DNA of 64,000 nucleotides from Segatella copri DSM 18205 (GTDB taxonomy: Bacteria; Bacteroidota; Bacteroidia; Bacteroidales; Bacteroidaceae). The first letter of the stretch is position 1, and each line of letters opens with the position of its first letter. The stretch spans positions 3,190,001 through 3,254,000 of the forward strand of contig NZ_CP102288.1 in NCBI RefSeq assembly GCF_025151535.1. Reading direction: 5' to 3'. The notes below the pieces were generated by a model. That model made no database searches. It saw only the letters and a list, made by a program, of their open reading frames with translations, and was not told where the DNA came from. Position numbers and translations under genes: made by a program. Of this stretch, positions 8,145 to 17,189 are shown one piece after another.

Positions 8145-9755
8145 TTAGAAGTTGATGTCAAGACCTACTGCGAAAACGTTGTTGTTACGTGTGTAGTCTG
8201 AACTGTAGTTGATGCTCTTTTCAGCAGAAAGCTGAACCTTCTCAGAGGTCTTCTTGTGCTGATAGAAGGTGTGGAAGTAAGCCACGTTCAAATCCATCTT
8301 CTTATTGATGTGATAAACACCACCGACTGCTACAGAGTTTGAACTGACAACGAATGATTTGTCGTCCATGTATTCATCGCTTAAGCCATAGTTGGTATTC
8401 TGCCAACCTGTACTCAAGGTAATCTTCTTGTTGACATCCACTTCAACACCTGCGTTGTACTCCAAGGTACCGCGCTTCAACTTTTCCTGTCGGTTGTTGT
8501 AAGATGTAGCGTGCTTGTCATCGAACCAATGGAAACCTACGTTTACTCTAACTGCATCGACAGGGCTATAGCCAACACCGAGTGCCAGATAAGCAGGCAT
8601 ATCACCAGCAATCTTCTTGCCATCTTCGTATTCGCCGATAGCCTTTTCGAGCTTGGCGTCGAACTCGGTCTTCAAGCCAGCCATTGTCTTTACTACATCA
8701 TCGTTAGTCAAAACAGCTTGAGTAGTATTTGCTGCTACAGCTTGAGCATTCTCTGGAGTCATACCCTTATTTGTGAACACCTGAGTCAATGTTCCAACCA
8801 TCTGTCTGGACAAGTTGTCTGGGAGAGCACTGATACTAGGAGCCTGATTTACAGCCTTGTTCTTCAAACGTATGCGAGTCTTGAACTCATATTTTGCAGA
8901 GAAGTTCCACTTGCCTGTCTTGAAGTCTACACCGATGATAGGAGTAAAGCCGATGCCGCTCTGGTCACAGCTCAATTCAATGTTGGCTGCATTTTCCTTG
9001 TTAGGGTCGAGAACCTTGTACAGAGGCATGTTGCCTACCTTGATGTTTTCAACATATCCATAGTAGTTTGTTGATGCATAGACACCACGTACGCCTGCAA
9101 ATGCGCTGAAATTGTCGCTGAATTTGTATGCAGCACCTACAGAGAGACCGTAATAGTACTGACGTCCATGCATATAGCTATTGTAACTATATTCGCCTCT
9201 CTGACCGAAAGCTTGGTCGGTTGTAAACATTTGCATTCCTGGCTGTCCAAGTGTATTGCCCAATACGTTGTCAACAGTTCTTGCCAAACCGCAAGCAGCC
9301 ATTGCTGTCTCAGCTACGATCTTTTCGAAAGAGCCCAGACCATTATCGAAGGTACACTTGCCGCCGCCACCTGTGAGGGCGAAGCTAGCCTGAAGTGACC
9401 ATCTACCTTTATTATAAGCATACTGGAATGAAGGGATGACAGGCGCAAAAGCCTCACCCTTGAATGTACGAGGAGTAATCGAATTGTTCACATTGTGTGT
9501 GAACAGAGCATAATCATTTTCTATGCTACGTGTCTGGTAAGCCAACTGCCAGTTGATGGCGAGATGGTGACCTTCATCCATGAATACAACTCCGGCTGGA
9601 TTGTAATAAACGCCGTCGATACCAATTGAAGCCTCACGGCTCATCATTCTGTTGAATGCTACATGTTGATTGGTGTTGGTGAGCAAACCGCCTGCAAAAG
9701 ATGGGGTTGCACAAGCCATCGCAATGGCTAAACTAACTAATTTTAGTTTCTTCAT
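8145..9755 (-). CDS. FadL/OmpP1/TodX-family outer-membrane transport protein
   Basis: The start at 9755 gives a standard signal peptide (MKKLKLVSLAIAMACATPSFAGG). An in-frame start at 9785 would place ten extra residues before it and overlaps the predicted promoter. The mature N-terminus (GGLLTNTNQHVAFNRMM, then IGIDGVYYNPAGVVFMDEG) matches the FadL family's N-terminal hatch region, with the conserved NPAG motif. The remainder is a long beta-barrel ending in FAVGLDINF. Members import long-chain fatty acids or other hydrophobic compounds across the outer membrane; the substrate here is not evident. It is a single-gene unit. Confidence 0.88.
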   Translation of the reverse strand: MKKLKLVSLAIAMACATPSFAGGLLTNTNQHVAFNRMMSREASIGIDGVYYNPAGVVFMDEGHHLAINWQLAYQTRSIENDYALFTHNVNNSITPRTFKGEAFAPVIPSFQYAYNKGRWSLQASFALTGGGGKCTFDNGLGSFEKIVAETAMAACGLARTVDNVLGNTLGQPGMQMFTTDQAFGQRGEYSYNSYMHGRQYYYGLSVGAAYKFSDNFSAFAGVRGVYASTNYYGYVENIKVGNMPLYKVLDPNKENAANIELSCDQSGIGFTPIIGVDFKTGKWNFSAKYEFKTRIRLKNKAVNQAPSISALPDNLSRQMVGTLTQVFTNKGMTPENAQAVAANTTQAVLTNDDVVKTMAGLKTEFDAKLEKAIGEYEDGKKIAGDMPAYLALGVGYSPVDAVRVNVGFHWFDDKHATSYNNRQEKLKRGTLEYNAGVEVDVNKKITLSTGWQNTNYGLSDEYMDDKSFVVSSNSVAVGGVYHINKKMDLNVAYFHTFYQHKKTSEKVQLSAEKSINYSSDYTRNNNVFAVGLDINF

Positions 9756-9782
9756 CTTAATAATATTAAATAAAAACGTCCG

Positions 9783-9790
9783 CAAAGGTA
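9783..9790 (-). promoter_or_regulatory. -7 box for the FadL-type gene
   Basis: On the minus strand TACCTTTG lies about 28 bases upstream of the chosen start codon. No clear TTTG -33 element was found. Its position supports the 9755 start over 9785. Confidence 0.6.
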
Positions 9791-9845
9791 ATTATAATGT
9801 TCTATTTCGCTATTGATTTTATTAAATATTTAAAGCATATTAACG

Positions 9846-9898
9846 CAAAAAGCCCTTTCTCTTGCACAGATTTTAAAAACTGTGCAAGAAAAAGGACT
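9846..9898 (-). terminator. Terminator after the PgpH-type gene
   Basis: A long stem (AGTCCTTTTTCTTGCACAG with CTGTGCAAGAGAAAGGGCT, minus strand) has a 10-base loop and ends in a T5 run. It separates the PgpH-type gene from the downstream FadL gene. Confidence 0.85.
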
Positions 9899-9944
9899 AT
9901 TATTGGTTACGCTTTACGGCATAAGAACTTCACGTAGTGTATCT

Positions 9945-12044
9945 TTACTCTTGTTCTTTAGACTCCTGACTCGTCTTTTTGCCGGCATTCTGTTTTACGT
10001 TTAAGTGAGGATATGAAATGCGAGTATGGTAAATAGCCTTGAGTCGTTCGATGAGTACCTGCTTAGCGAGAGCGATGTCTCGGAACGTGATAGGGCACTC
10101 CTTGAAGAAACCATCTGCCACCTGTTCGTCGATGAGTTTATTGACGAGGTTACTGATGCTTTCTTCAGTATATTCGTTCAGAGAGCGCGAAGCCGCTTCA
10201 ACCGTATCTGCCATCATCAGGATGGCCTGTTCGCGGGTAAATGGGTTCGGACCAGGATATTGGAACTGTGACTTGTCAATCACCTCTGTAGGGTGAGCAT
10301 TACAGTAATTAATATAGAAATACTTGGTGATGCCCGTTCCGTGATGAGTAGTGATGAAATCCTTTATGATGCCTGGCAGACCCACCTTCTCTGCCATCTT
10401 CAGACCTTCTGAAACATGGCTTATGATAATCTGTGCACTCTCAAGGTCGCTTAACTGGTCGTGAGGATTAACGCCCGCCTGATTCTCTGTGAAGAAAACA
10501 GGGTTAGTCATCTTACCGATATCATGATAGAGTGCTCCGGTACGTACCAGAAGACTGTTGGCTCTGATGCGGTTGGCAATCTCTGCTGCCAGGTTACCTA
10601 CGGTGATAGAATGCTGGAAGGTGCCTGGAGCAATCTCACTCAGGTTGCGAAGTAATCCCTTGTTGGTATTTGACAACTCGAAAAGTGTAACATTAGATGT
10701 AAATCCAAACATCTTTTCTATAATGTACATGAGCGGATAAGAGAGTAGCAGGAAGATGCCGTTTACGGTAAAGTAGGTATACATGCTGGCATCTACGTTG
10801 AACACCTGGTTGTCCTGCATCAGCTGAAGGGCAAGATATACTACACCGCTGGCTATAGTTACCAACAGGGCTGTGATGAATATCTGTGAGCGCTTGCTGA
10901 GTTCACGCAAACTGTAAATAGCAACAAGACCAGCTACCAGCTGTACGATGATAAACTCGTATTGGTACTTTACTGCTGCTGCACAAATGAGAATCATCGT
11001 AACGTGGCTGATAAAGGCTGTACGCGAGTCCATAAACACACGTACGAAGATAGGCGCCATGGCAAATGGGATGATATAGACACTGAAGAAATTGTGTTTC
11101 ATCATGAGTGACACAAAGATTGGGAACAGCGTAATCATCGCATAAAGCATGGTAATGCTGCGCGGCTTATCAAAATAGTCTTTTCTGAAAAGTGAGAGAT
11201 AAGAGGTAAACAGCATGACAAGAATGAAGATAAACAGTACCTGTCCGATGATAGTGGTTGTCAGCTCTTCCTGGGTAGAACTGCGGCGCTTCATCTCCTT
11301 ATCGAATGAATTGAGCACCCGATAGGTGTTGTTCGTAATCACTTCGCCACGATCCACAATCTTCTGTCCGCTCATCACCATTCCGCTTGCCAGTGGAATG
11401 CTGCTCATCATGTCGGCTTTCTCGGCCTCGCTTCTTTCCTTATCATATATGACGTTAGCTTCAACATAATTGTTAAGGTTGCAACGGGATAAAAGCTGTC
11501 GCTGGGTTGCCAGTTTCTCATCGTAGAAGATGCGTTCGTAAGCGGCAATAGTAGAGTAGAACGAACCGATAGGTACGCTCTTCACATTCTTTCCGTTGAT
11601 TATTCGTATCATACTGGTAGAATCTTTGTAGATACGATTATATTCCGTGGTAGCGATGATGCCGGTCTGATAAAGGCGCTGAAGCTGGTGGGCTATGAGT
11701 CCCACATATTCTTTTGGCAAACCTGGTACACCTTGGCTGAAGTCGTGCAGGAAACGGCTCACCTGTTCGCTGCCGATGGATTCATTGACAGAATAATAAG
11801 GTTGGAATTGCTTCATCAGCGAATCCTGTTCACGCTTGATGGCTTCATCGGTCTTATAGATCGGAAAGTCAAATTTTGCGATGACGGAACCATACATCCA
11901 TGGCTTTCCAACATCGTACCGGAACATCCTTCCTTCGTTGCGAGGAAGGAACCAAACAATGATAGCAACGGTAATTAATATCAAAACCGTTTTTGTGGCG
12001 AAATTGCGCCAATAGTTCTCTTCTGGGTTGTTAAATATGCTCAT
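9945..12044 (-). CDS. 7TMR-HD (PgpH-type) membrane HD phosphohydrolase
   Basis: The 699-residue protein has an N-terminal membrane helix (TVLILITVAIIVWFLP), a periplasmic 7TMR-HDED-type extracellular region to about residue 270, seven membrane helices to about residue 460, and a cytoplasmic HD domain. The HD domain shows the metal-binding sequence GALYHDIGKM and later HHGTG. The proven activity of PgpH relatives is hydrolysis of cyclic di-AMP, so a c-di-AMP phosphodiesterase role is likely but inferred. It is divergent from gltX across a 118-base promoter region. Confidence 0.88.
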   Translation of the reverse strand: MSIFNNPEENYWRNFATKTVLILITVAIIVWFLPRNEGRMFRYDVGKPWMYGSVIAKFDFPIYKTDEAIKREQDSLMKQFQPYYSVNESIGSEQVSRFLHDFSQGVPGLPKEYVGLIAHQLQRLYQTGIIATTEYNRIYKDSTSMIRIINGKNVKSVPIGSFYSTIAAYERIFYDEKLATQRQLLSRCNLNNYVEANVIYDKERSEAEKADMMSSIPLASGMVMSGQKIVDRGEVITNNTYRVLNSFDKEMKRRSSTQEELTTTIIGQVLFIFILVMLFTSYLSLFRKDYFDKPRSITMLYAMITLFPIFVSLMMKHNFFSVYIIPFAMAPIFVRVFMDSRTAFISHVTMILICAAAVKYQYEFIIVQLVAGLVAIYSLRELSKRSQIFITALLVTIASGVVYLALQLMQDNQVFNVDASMYTYFTVNGIFLLLSYPLMYIIEKMFGFTSNVTLFELSNTNKGLLRNLSEIAPGTFQHSITVGNLAAEIANRIRANSLLVRTGALYHDIGKMTNPVFFTENQAGVNPHDQLSDLESAQIIISHVSEGLKMAEKVGLPGIIKDFITTHHGTGITKYFYINYCNAHPTEVIDKSQFQYPGPNPFTREQAILMMADTVEAASRSLNEYTEESISNLVNKLIDEQVADGFFKECPITFRDIALAKQVLIERLKAIYHTRISYPHLNVKQNAGKKTSQESKEQE

Positions 12045-12081
12045 TTTCCTACTTTTTTCTTACTTATTTCGTTTTACAGTG

Positions 12082-12115
12082 CGAAAATACGAAAAAAAAC
12101 GGCTAAAATCGCAAA
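12082..12115 (-). promoter_or_regulatory. Promoter for the PgpH-type gene
   Basis: On the minus strand a TTTG (12115-12112) is followed after 22 bases by TATTTTCG (12089-12082), a one-base variant of TAnnTTTG. The match is moderate. Confidence 0.45.
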
Positions 12116-12123
12116 AAAAGATG

Positions 12124-12131
12124 TAAATTTG
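12124..12131 (+). promoter_or_regulatory. -7 box for gltX
   Basis: TAAATTTG is an exact TAnnTTTG match 31 bases before the gltX start codon. Confidence 0.65.
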
Positions 12132-12162
12132 CAGAAAAATTTGAAAATAGCTATAAAAAGAC

Positions 12163-13680
12163 ATGGCAGATAGAAAAGTAAGGGTGCGTTTTGCCCCTAG
12201 TCCAACGGGTGCATTGCACATTGGCGGTGTTCGTACCGCTCTGTATAATTATTTGTTTGCTCGCCAACATGGAGGTGAGCTGGTGTTCCGTATTGAGGAT
12301 ACAGATTCTCATCGTTTCGTGCCTGGAGCCGAAGAATATATCCTGGAATCTTTCAAGTGGCTGGGTATCCAGTTTGACGAGGGTGTAAGTTTCGGTGGAG
12401 AGCATGGACCTTATCGCCAGAGTGAACGTCGTGATATCTATAAGCAGTATGTTCAGCAGCTCCTGGATAATGATAAGGCGTATATTGCTTTTGATACTCC
12501 TGAGGAGTTGGAAGCGAAACGTGCCGAAATCCAGAATTTCCAGTATGATGCTCATACTCGTATGCAGATGCGCAACTCTCTGACTCTTTCTAAGGAAGAG
12601 GTTGATAAACTGATTGCTGACGGAAAACAGTATACTGTACGTTTCAAGATTGAACCGGGACAGGAAATTCACGTGAACGATATGATTCGTGGTGATGTGA
12701 AGGTAATGAGTGATATCCTGGATGATAAGGTACTTTATAAGAGTGCTGATGAATTGCCAACTTATCACCTGGCAAATATCGTAGACGACCACCTGATGGA
12801 AATCTCTCATGTAATCCGTGGTGAGGAGTGGTTGCCTAGTGCGCCTTTGCACGTACTTCTTTATAAGGCTTTCGGTTGGGAAGATACCATGCCTCGTTTT
12901 GCGCATCTTCCTTTGCTTCTTAAGCCTGAAGGTAAAGGTAAGCTGAGTAAGCGTGATGGCGACCGCCTCGGTTTCCCGGTATTCCCGTTGGAGTGGCATG
13001 ATCCTAAGACTGGCGAGGTTTCTTCCGGTTATCGTGAGAGTGGCTACTTCCCAGAGGCTGTAGTCAACTTCCTGGCGCTCCTCGGCTGGAATCCTGGTAC
13101 AGAACAGGAAATCTTCTCTCTTGATGAACTGGTGAAGGCTTTTGATATTTCACGTTGCTCTAAGGCTGGTGCCAAGTTCGACTTCAAGAAGGGAATCTGG
13201 TTCAACCACGAATACATTCTCATGAAGAGCGATGATGAAATAGCTAACCTCTTTGCCCCTATTGTTGCCAACAATGGTGTAGAGGAACCTCTGGACCGCG
13301 TAAAGCAGGTGGTACACATGATGAAGGATCGTGTGAACTTTGTCTATGAACTGTGGCCATTGTGTTCTTTCTTCTTCATTGCTCCTACAGAGTATGATGC
13401 TAAGACAGCCAAGAAGCGCTGGAAGGAATATTCTGCACAGCAGATGACAGAACTTGCTGATGTGCTTGAAGGTATTGAGGATTTCTCTATCGAAGGTCAG
13501 GAACCTGTCGTGATGAAATGGGTAGAGGATAAGGGCTATAAGCTGGGTGATGTGATGAACGCCTTCCGTCTGACTCTCGTAGGTGAGGGTAAGGGCCCGG
13601 GTATGTTCGATATCTCAGCCTTCCTTGGCAAGGAGGAAACTCTGCGCCGTCTTCGCAAGGCAATCGAAGTTTTGGGTTAA
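12163..13680 (+). CDS. gltX: Glutamyl-tRNA synthetase
   Basis: The 505-residue class I synthetase starts with [25 protein letters not shown], whose HIGG is the HIGH signature (about residues 19-22). The KMSKS-type motif is KLSKRDG near residue 260. An anticodon-binding helical domain fills the C-terminal third. It charges tRNA-Glu with glutamate in the cytoplasm. Length and motifs are normal. It is followed by an intergenic hairpin at 13694 and then the Kdo transferase gene, with which it may be co-transcribed. Confidence 0.97.
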   Translation: MADRKVRVRFAPSPTGALHIGGVRTALYNYLFARQHGGELVFRIEDTDSHRFVPGAEEYILESFKWLGIQFDEGVSFGGEHGPYRQSERRDIYKQYVQQLLDNDKAYIAFDTPEELEAKRAEIQNFQYDAHTRMQMRNSLTLSKEEVDKLIADGKQYTVRFKIEPGQEIHVNDMIRGDVKVMSDILDDKVLYKSADELPTYHLANIVDDHLMEISHVIRGEEWLPSAPLHVLLYKAFGWEDTMPRFAHLPLLLKPEGKGKLSKRDGDRLGFPVFPLEWHDPKTGEVSSGYRESGYFPEAVVNFLALLGWNPGTEQEIFSLDELVKAFDISRCSKAGAKFDFKKGIWFNHEYILMKSDDEIANLFAPIVANNGVEEPLDRVKQVVHMMKDRVNFVYELWPLCSFFFIAPTEYDAKTAKKRWKEYSAQQMTELADVLEGIEDFSIEGQEPVVMKWVEDKGYKLGDVMNAFRLTLVGEGKGPGMFDISAFLGKEETLRRLRKAIEVLG

Positions 13681-13693
13681 TTCACAATAATTT

Positions 13694-13741
13694 CTCTCTG
13701 AATGGCTTTCTGCAGAATATTGCTGGAGGCTATTCAGAGAG
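13694..13741. other. Intergenic hairpin between gltX and the Kdo transferase gene
   Basis: CTCTCTGAATGG (13694-13705) pairs with CTATTCAGAGAG (13730-13741) across a 24-base loop. No T-tract follows, so it looks more like an RNA-processing or stabilising hairpin than a terminator. Confidence 0.55.
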
Positions 13742-13781
13742 TTCACGTATTTATAGATAGTAACCAATATAAAGAAATATC

Positions 13782-15044
13782 ATGATCTATAATATCGTAA
13801 TATATTTCGTCCTTTGGGGCATAGCCATTGCAAGTCTGTTTAATGAAAAGGTGCGCAAGATGTGGCGTGGTGAGCGTGAGGCTTTCAAAATATTGAAGCA
13901 GAAGGTGGATCCTAACGCTAAGTACATTTGGTTTCATGCTGCATCGCTCGGTGAGTTTGAACAGGGACGACCTTTGATGGAACGTATCCGCAAGGACTAT
14001 CCTCAGTATAAGATTCTGCTTACCTTCTATTCTCCTTCAGGTTATGAGGTGCGCAAGAACTATGAGGGAGCTGACATCATCTGTTATATGCCGGTGGATA
14101 CTAGGTTGAACGCCATCCGTTTCCTTAGACTGGTACGTCCTGTGATGGCTTTCTTCATCAAGTATGAGTTCTGGTCTAATTTCCTTCATATTCTGAAGCA
14201 TCGCAACATTCCTACTTATAGCGTGAGCAGTATCTTCCGCGAGGATCAGGTGTTCTTCAAATGGTACGGCAGAAGCTATGCTGGAGTGCTGAAGTGCTTT
14301 ACCCGTTTCTTCGTGCAGAACGAGGAGAGTAAGCGATTGCTCGAAGGTATCGGCATCACGGCTGTGGATGTGGTAGGAGATACCCGTTTCGACCGTGTTC
14401 TCCAGATAAAGGAGGCTGCCAAGCACTTGCCGATTTGCGAGGCTTTCAGAACAGGAGTAGCTTCATCTCAGTCTGCGGATGTACCTCATCATGATTTCAA
14501 GGTATTTGTTGCCGGTAGCTCTTGGCCACCAGATGAGAATATCTTTATACCTTTCTTTAATGAGCACAAGGATTGGCGCCTGCTGATTGCTCCTCATGTC
14601 ATCGCTGAAGAGCATCTGAAGTTGATTCTTTCTCTGATAAAGGGCAAGAAGGTGGTGCGCTATACGCAAACAACTCCTGAAGAAGCTGCGGAGGCTGATG
14701 TCTTGATCATCGATTGTTTCGGATTGTTGAGCAGTATGTACAACTATGGTGATGTGGCTTATATCGGTGGTGGCTTTGGTGTAGGTATTCATAATACCTT
14801 GGAGGCTGCCGTATGGAATATGCCGGTTATCTTTGGTCCGAACAACAAAAAGTTTCAGGAGGCTCAGGGCTTGCTGAAGTCGGGTGGAGGTTTTGAAATC
14901 AATACCTATGAAGATTTCTCAGGTTTGATGAGTTCTCTGATGAATGATGAGACCTTCCTGAAACAGGCTGGCGATAAGGCTGGCACCTACGTGGCTCATT
15001 TGGCTGGAGCTACTGATAAGGTCTTGGCAAGTGTAAAGTTGTAA
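13782..15044 (+). CDS. waaA: 3-deoxy-D-manno-octulosonic acid (Kdo) transferase
   Basis: The 420-residue GT30-family glycosyltransferase has an N-terminal membrane anchor (MIYNIVIYFVLWGIAIASLF) followed by the family signature around WFHAASLGEFEQGRPL. It carries an N-terminal Rossmann half (FYSPSGYEVRKNY, MPVDT, KYEFWSNF) and a C-terminal half (VAGSSWPPDE, GGGFGVGIHNTLEAAVWNMPVIFGP). It adds Kdo to the lipid A precursor on the inner face of the inner membrane. Length is typical. A terminator at 15066 ends the unit. Confidence 0.94.
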   Translation: MIYNIVIYFVLWGIAIASLFNEKVRKMWRGEREAFKILKQKVDPNAKYIWFHAASLGEFEQGRPLMERIRKDYPQYKILLTFYSPSGYEVRKNYEGADIICYMPVDTRLNAIRFLRLVRPVMAFFIKYEFWSNFLHILKHRNIPTYSVSSIFREDQVFFKWYGRSYAGVLKCFTRFFVQNEESKRLLEGIGITAVDVVGDTRFDRVLQIKEAAKHLPICEAFRTGVASSQSADVPHHDFKVFVAGSSWPPDENIFIPFFNEHKDWRLLIAPHVIAEEHLKLILSLIKGKKVVRYTQTTPEEAAEADVLIIDCFGLLSSMYNYGDVAYIGGGFGVGIHNTLEAAVWNMPVIFGPNNKKFQEAQGLLKSGGGFEINTYEDFSGLMSSLMNDETFLKQAGDKAGTYVAHLAGATDKVLASVKL

Positions 15045-15065
15045 TAGCTTCATTATATACATATA

Positions 15066-15111
15066 CAAGAAAAGGTCTCATGAATGTTTTTCTTCATGAG
15101 ACCTTTTCTTG
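15066..15111. terminator. Bidirectional terminator between the Kdo transferase and nitroreductase genes
   Basis: A near-perfect stem of about 19 bp (CAAGAAAAGGTCTCATGAA with its complement) has a short T-rich loop. It lies between converging genes. Confidence 0.88.
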
Positions 15112-15145
15112 TAAATGTATGTGCCGTAAACCAGGCATCCTGCCT

Positions 15146-15670
15146 TTATTTGATAATGCGGTAGTAATCCTCTTTTCTTGGTTTTACGGTATGAGGATGC
15201 GAAGAAGCATAACCCAAGGCTAAGGCTCCTACTCCCATCAAACCTTCTGGAAGATTCCAGTCTTTCATCAACTTCTTGCCTTCTTCTGATGCAAACATGC
15301 CGTCTTCACGGTTAATCCAGCAAGATGCAAGGCCGATAGAGTGGGCAGCAAGCATCATATTGCCTAAGATAAGGCTGCCATCTTTCACACCGTTAACGTT
15401 GCTTTCTGGTGCCAGAACGATAACGATGGTTGGCGCTCCATAGTAAGGATCGCTTTCTACACCCATGATTTCTGCGTTCATCTTGCGAAGCTGGGCGCAA
15501 ATCTCAGGATTCTGAACGGCAATGATGAAAGGCTCCTGGGTTCCATGACCTGTTGCTGCCCATGTGCCGGCTTCCAATACCGTCTTCAACTCTTCGTCGG
15601 TAATCTGATCTGCCTTGAAGCGACGAATGCTTCTTCTCTCCTTAATGGCTTTCAAAACTTCATTTTCCAT
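15146..15670 (-). CDS. Nitroreductase-family flavoprotein
   Basis: The 174-residue protein has the nitroreductase opening AIKERRSIRRFK with FMN-phosphate-binding arginines, followed by LEAGTWAATGHGTQEPF. The middle part LGNMMLAAHSIGLASCWINR and the C-terminal GVGALALGYAS are also family hallmarks. Such enzymes use NAD(P)H and FMN to reduce nitro compounds or quinones; the natural substrate is not predictable. It starts 53 bases after the aminotransferase gene on the same strand and no terminator is visible between them, so they probably form a two-gene operon. Confidence 0.9.
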   Translation of the reverse strand: MENEVLKAIKERRSIRRFKADQITDEELKTVLEAGTWAATGHGTQEPFIIAVQNPEICAQLRKMNAEIMGVESDPYYGAPTIVIVLAPESNVNGVKDGSLILGNMMLAAHSIGLASCWINREDGMFASEEGKKLMKDWNLPEGLMGVGALALGYASSHPHTVKPRKEDYYRIIK

Positions 15671-15723
15671 CTTATCTTGTTTTAAACATTTTATTTAGAA
15701 ATCTTTTCTCTTTCTTCGCTCTT

Positions 15724-16926
15724 TTATGCAGGGCATCCGCTTAAATCCTCTTCATCCATATACTGGCTGAGAACCCGAGCAATGCGAATCAGACCCTGCA
15801 TCAGGGTCTTGCGAGGACAGGCGATGTTGAGGCGTAGGTAGCCCTGACCAGCCTTTCTGCCATACATCGTACCACTGTTGACGAATACCTTACCATCGTT
15901 CATCAGCTTTTCATAAGCCTCGTCGCTTGACAGTTCGAATGGCAGGATATCGAGCCATACCAGGTAGGTGCCTTCAAGGCGGGTAACGCGAACTTGTGGC
16001 AATTCGGTATTGAAGAATTCCTTTACTGCCTGATAGTTCTCGTAGAGATATTGGTTCAATTCATCCAACCATTCTTCTCCCTCATTGTAAGCTGCCTGGA
16101 GAGCGATAACGCCGAATGGGTTTACGTCACAAACCTCGTTGATGTTGACGGCACGGTTGATGCGGCGGCGCAATGTTGCATCCGGACAGATTATGTTGGC
16201 TATCTGAAGGCCTGCAATATTGAATGACTTTGATGGTGAATTCAATACTACGCAGTTGTCACGGCAAGCTTCGCTGATGCCGGCAAATGGAGTATACTGA
16301 TAGCCTGGCATGATGAGCTCGCAATGAATTTCATCTGCGATGACCTTTACCCCGTGCTTGAGACAGATGTCGTTCATTCGCTCAAGTTCCTCTTTCTTCC
16401 ACACTCTTCCGGCTGGATTGTGAGGATTGCAGAGGATGAAGGCTGTGGTCTTCTCATCGGCACATTTGCGCTCGAAGTCTTCGAAATCAATCTCATAAGT
16501 GCAGTTGCCCACACGTTTCAGTTCGTTTTCTACTACTTCGCAGCCGCTGTTTGTAATGCAGGAGAAGAAGCAGTTGTAGACAGGTGTCTGTACCAATACC
16601 TTTTCGCCAGGCATGCAGATGGCTTTCAGACAGCAGGAAATGGCTGGTACAACGCCTGAAGTATAGAGAATCCAGTCTTTCTCTATCTTCCACTGGTGGC
16701 GGCGGGAAAACCAGCTGATGATAGCCTCGTAATAAGAATCAGGTACGAGGGTATAGCCGAAGATGCCATGAGCTACGCGCTTCTGCAGAGCTTCGATGAT
16801 GCAGGGAGCAGTCTGGAAGTCCATATCTGCTACCCACATCGGAATAACGCCGTCTTCCTTCACCAGATCCCATTTGTATGAGTTGGTTCCACGACGTTCG
16901 ATGATTTCATCAAAATTGTATTTCAT
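15724..16926 (-). CDS. MalY/PatB-type PLP aminotransferase or C-S lyase
   Basis: The 400-residue fold-type I PLP enzyme starts MKYNFDEIIERRGTNSYKWD and has VIPMWVADMDFQTAP, the hallmark opening of the MalY/PatB family. It has CNPHNPAGRVW for cofactor contacts and the Schiff-base lysine in NSPSKSFNIAGLQ near residue 233. Family members act as cystathionine beta-lyases/cysteine desulfhydrases and sometimes as aminotransferases. The likely role is sulfur amino-acid metabolism, but the reaction cannot be fixed from sequence alone. It leads the operon with the nitroreductase. Confidence 0.9.
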   Translation of the reverse strand: MKYNFDEIIERRGTNSYKWDLVKEDGVIPMWVADMDFQTAPCIIEALQKRVAHGIFGYTLVPDSYYEAIISWFSRRHQWKIEKDWILYTSGVVPAISCCLKAICMPGEKVLVQTPVYNCFFSCITNSGCEVVENELKRVGNCTYEIDFEDFERKCADEKTTAFILCNPHNPAGRVWKKEELERMNDICLKHGVKVIADEIHCELIMPGYQYTPFAGISEACRDNCVVLNSPSKSFNIAGLQIANIICPDATLRRRINRAVNINEVCDVNPFGVIALQAAYNEGEEWLDELNQYLYENYQAVKEFFNTELPQVRVTRLEGTYLVWLDILPFELSSDEAYEKLMNDGKVFVNSGTMYGRKAGQGYLRLNIACPRKTLMQGLIRIARVLSQYMDEEDLSGCPA

Positions 16927-16958
16927 ATTTGTTTTCTATCTATGTTGTTTCTTCTATC

Positions 16959-16999
16959 TATATAGGATAAATCTCTTATTTATATAGGATGATTCTCTT
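16959..16999. repeat. Short direct repeat upstream of the MalY-type gene
   Basis: TATATAGGAT plus a TCTCTT segment occurs at 16959 and again at 16981, with a period of 22 bases. It lies in the 5' region of the minus-strand aminotransferase gene. Function is unknown. Confidence 0.5.
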
Positions 17000-17013
17000 T
17001 TTCTCCTAATTGA

Positions 17014-17107
17014 GATCTTCGTTCATAGACTTTGAATCTCCGTTCAAAGACATTGAACGTACATTCAAAGCTTTTGAACGGCCGTTCAGTGTCTATGAAC
17101 GGAGATT
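17014..17107. repeat. Array of four 19-bp palindromes at 21-bp period (copy A)
   Basis: Four units start at exactly 17020, 17041, 17062 and 17083. Each is an imperfect palindrome close to CGTTCAAAGACATTGAACG, with a 2-base spacer. The flanks GATCTTCGTTCAT on the left and ATGAACGGAGATTT on the right match those of copy B near 59157. The element sits in the 263-base gap between the MalY-type gene and the DUF3737 gene. Confidence 0.88.
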
Positions 17108-17189
17108 TCAGTTAAGTGTAAGAATAATTAGTTATGGGAACAATAAGTAATTTACTTGATTGTTGTCATTTCTGTAATTACCTCTTAAA

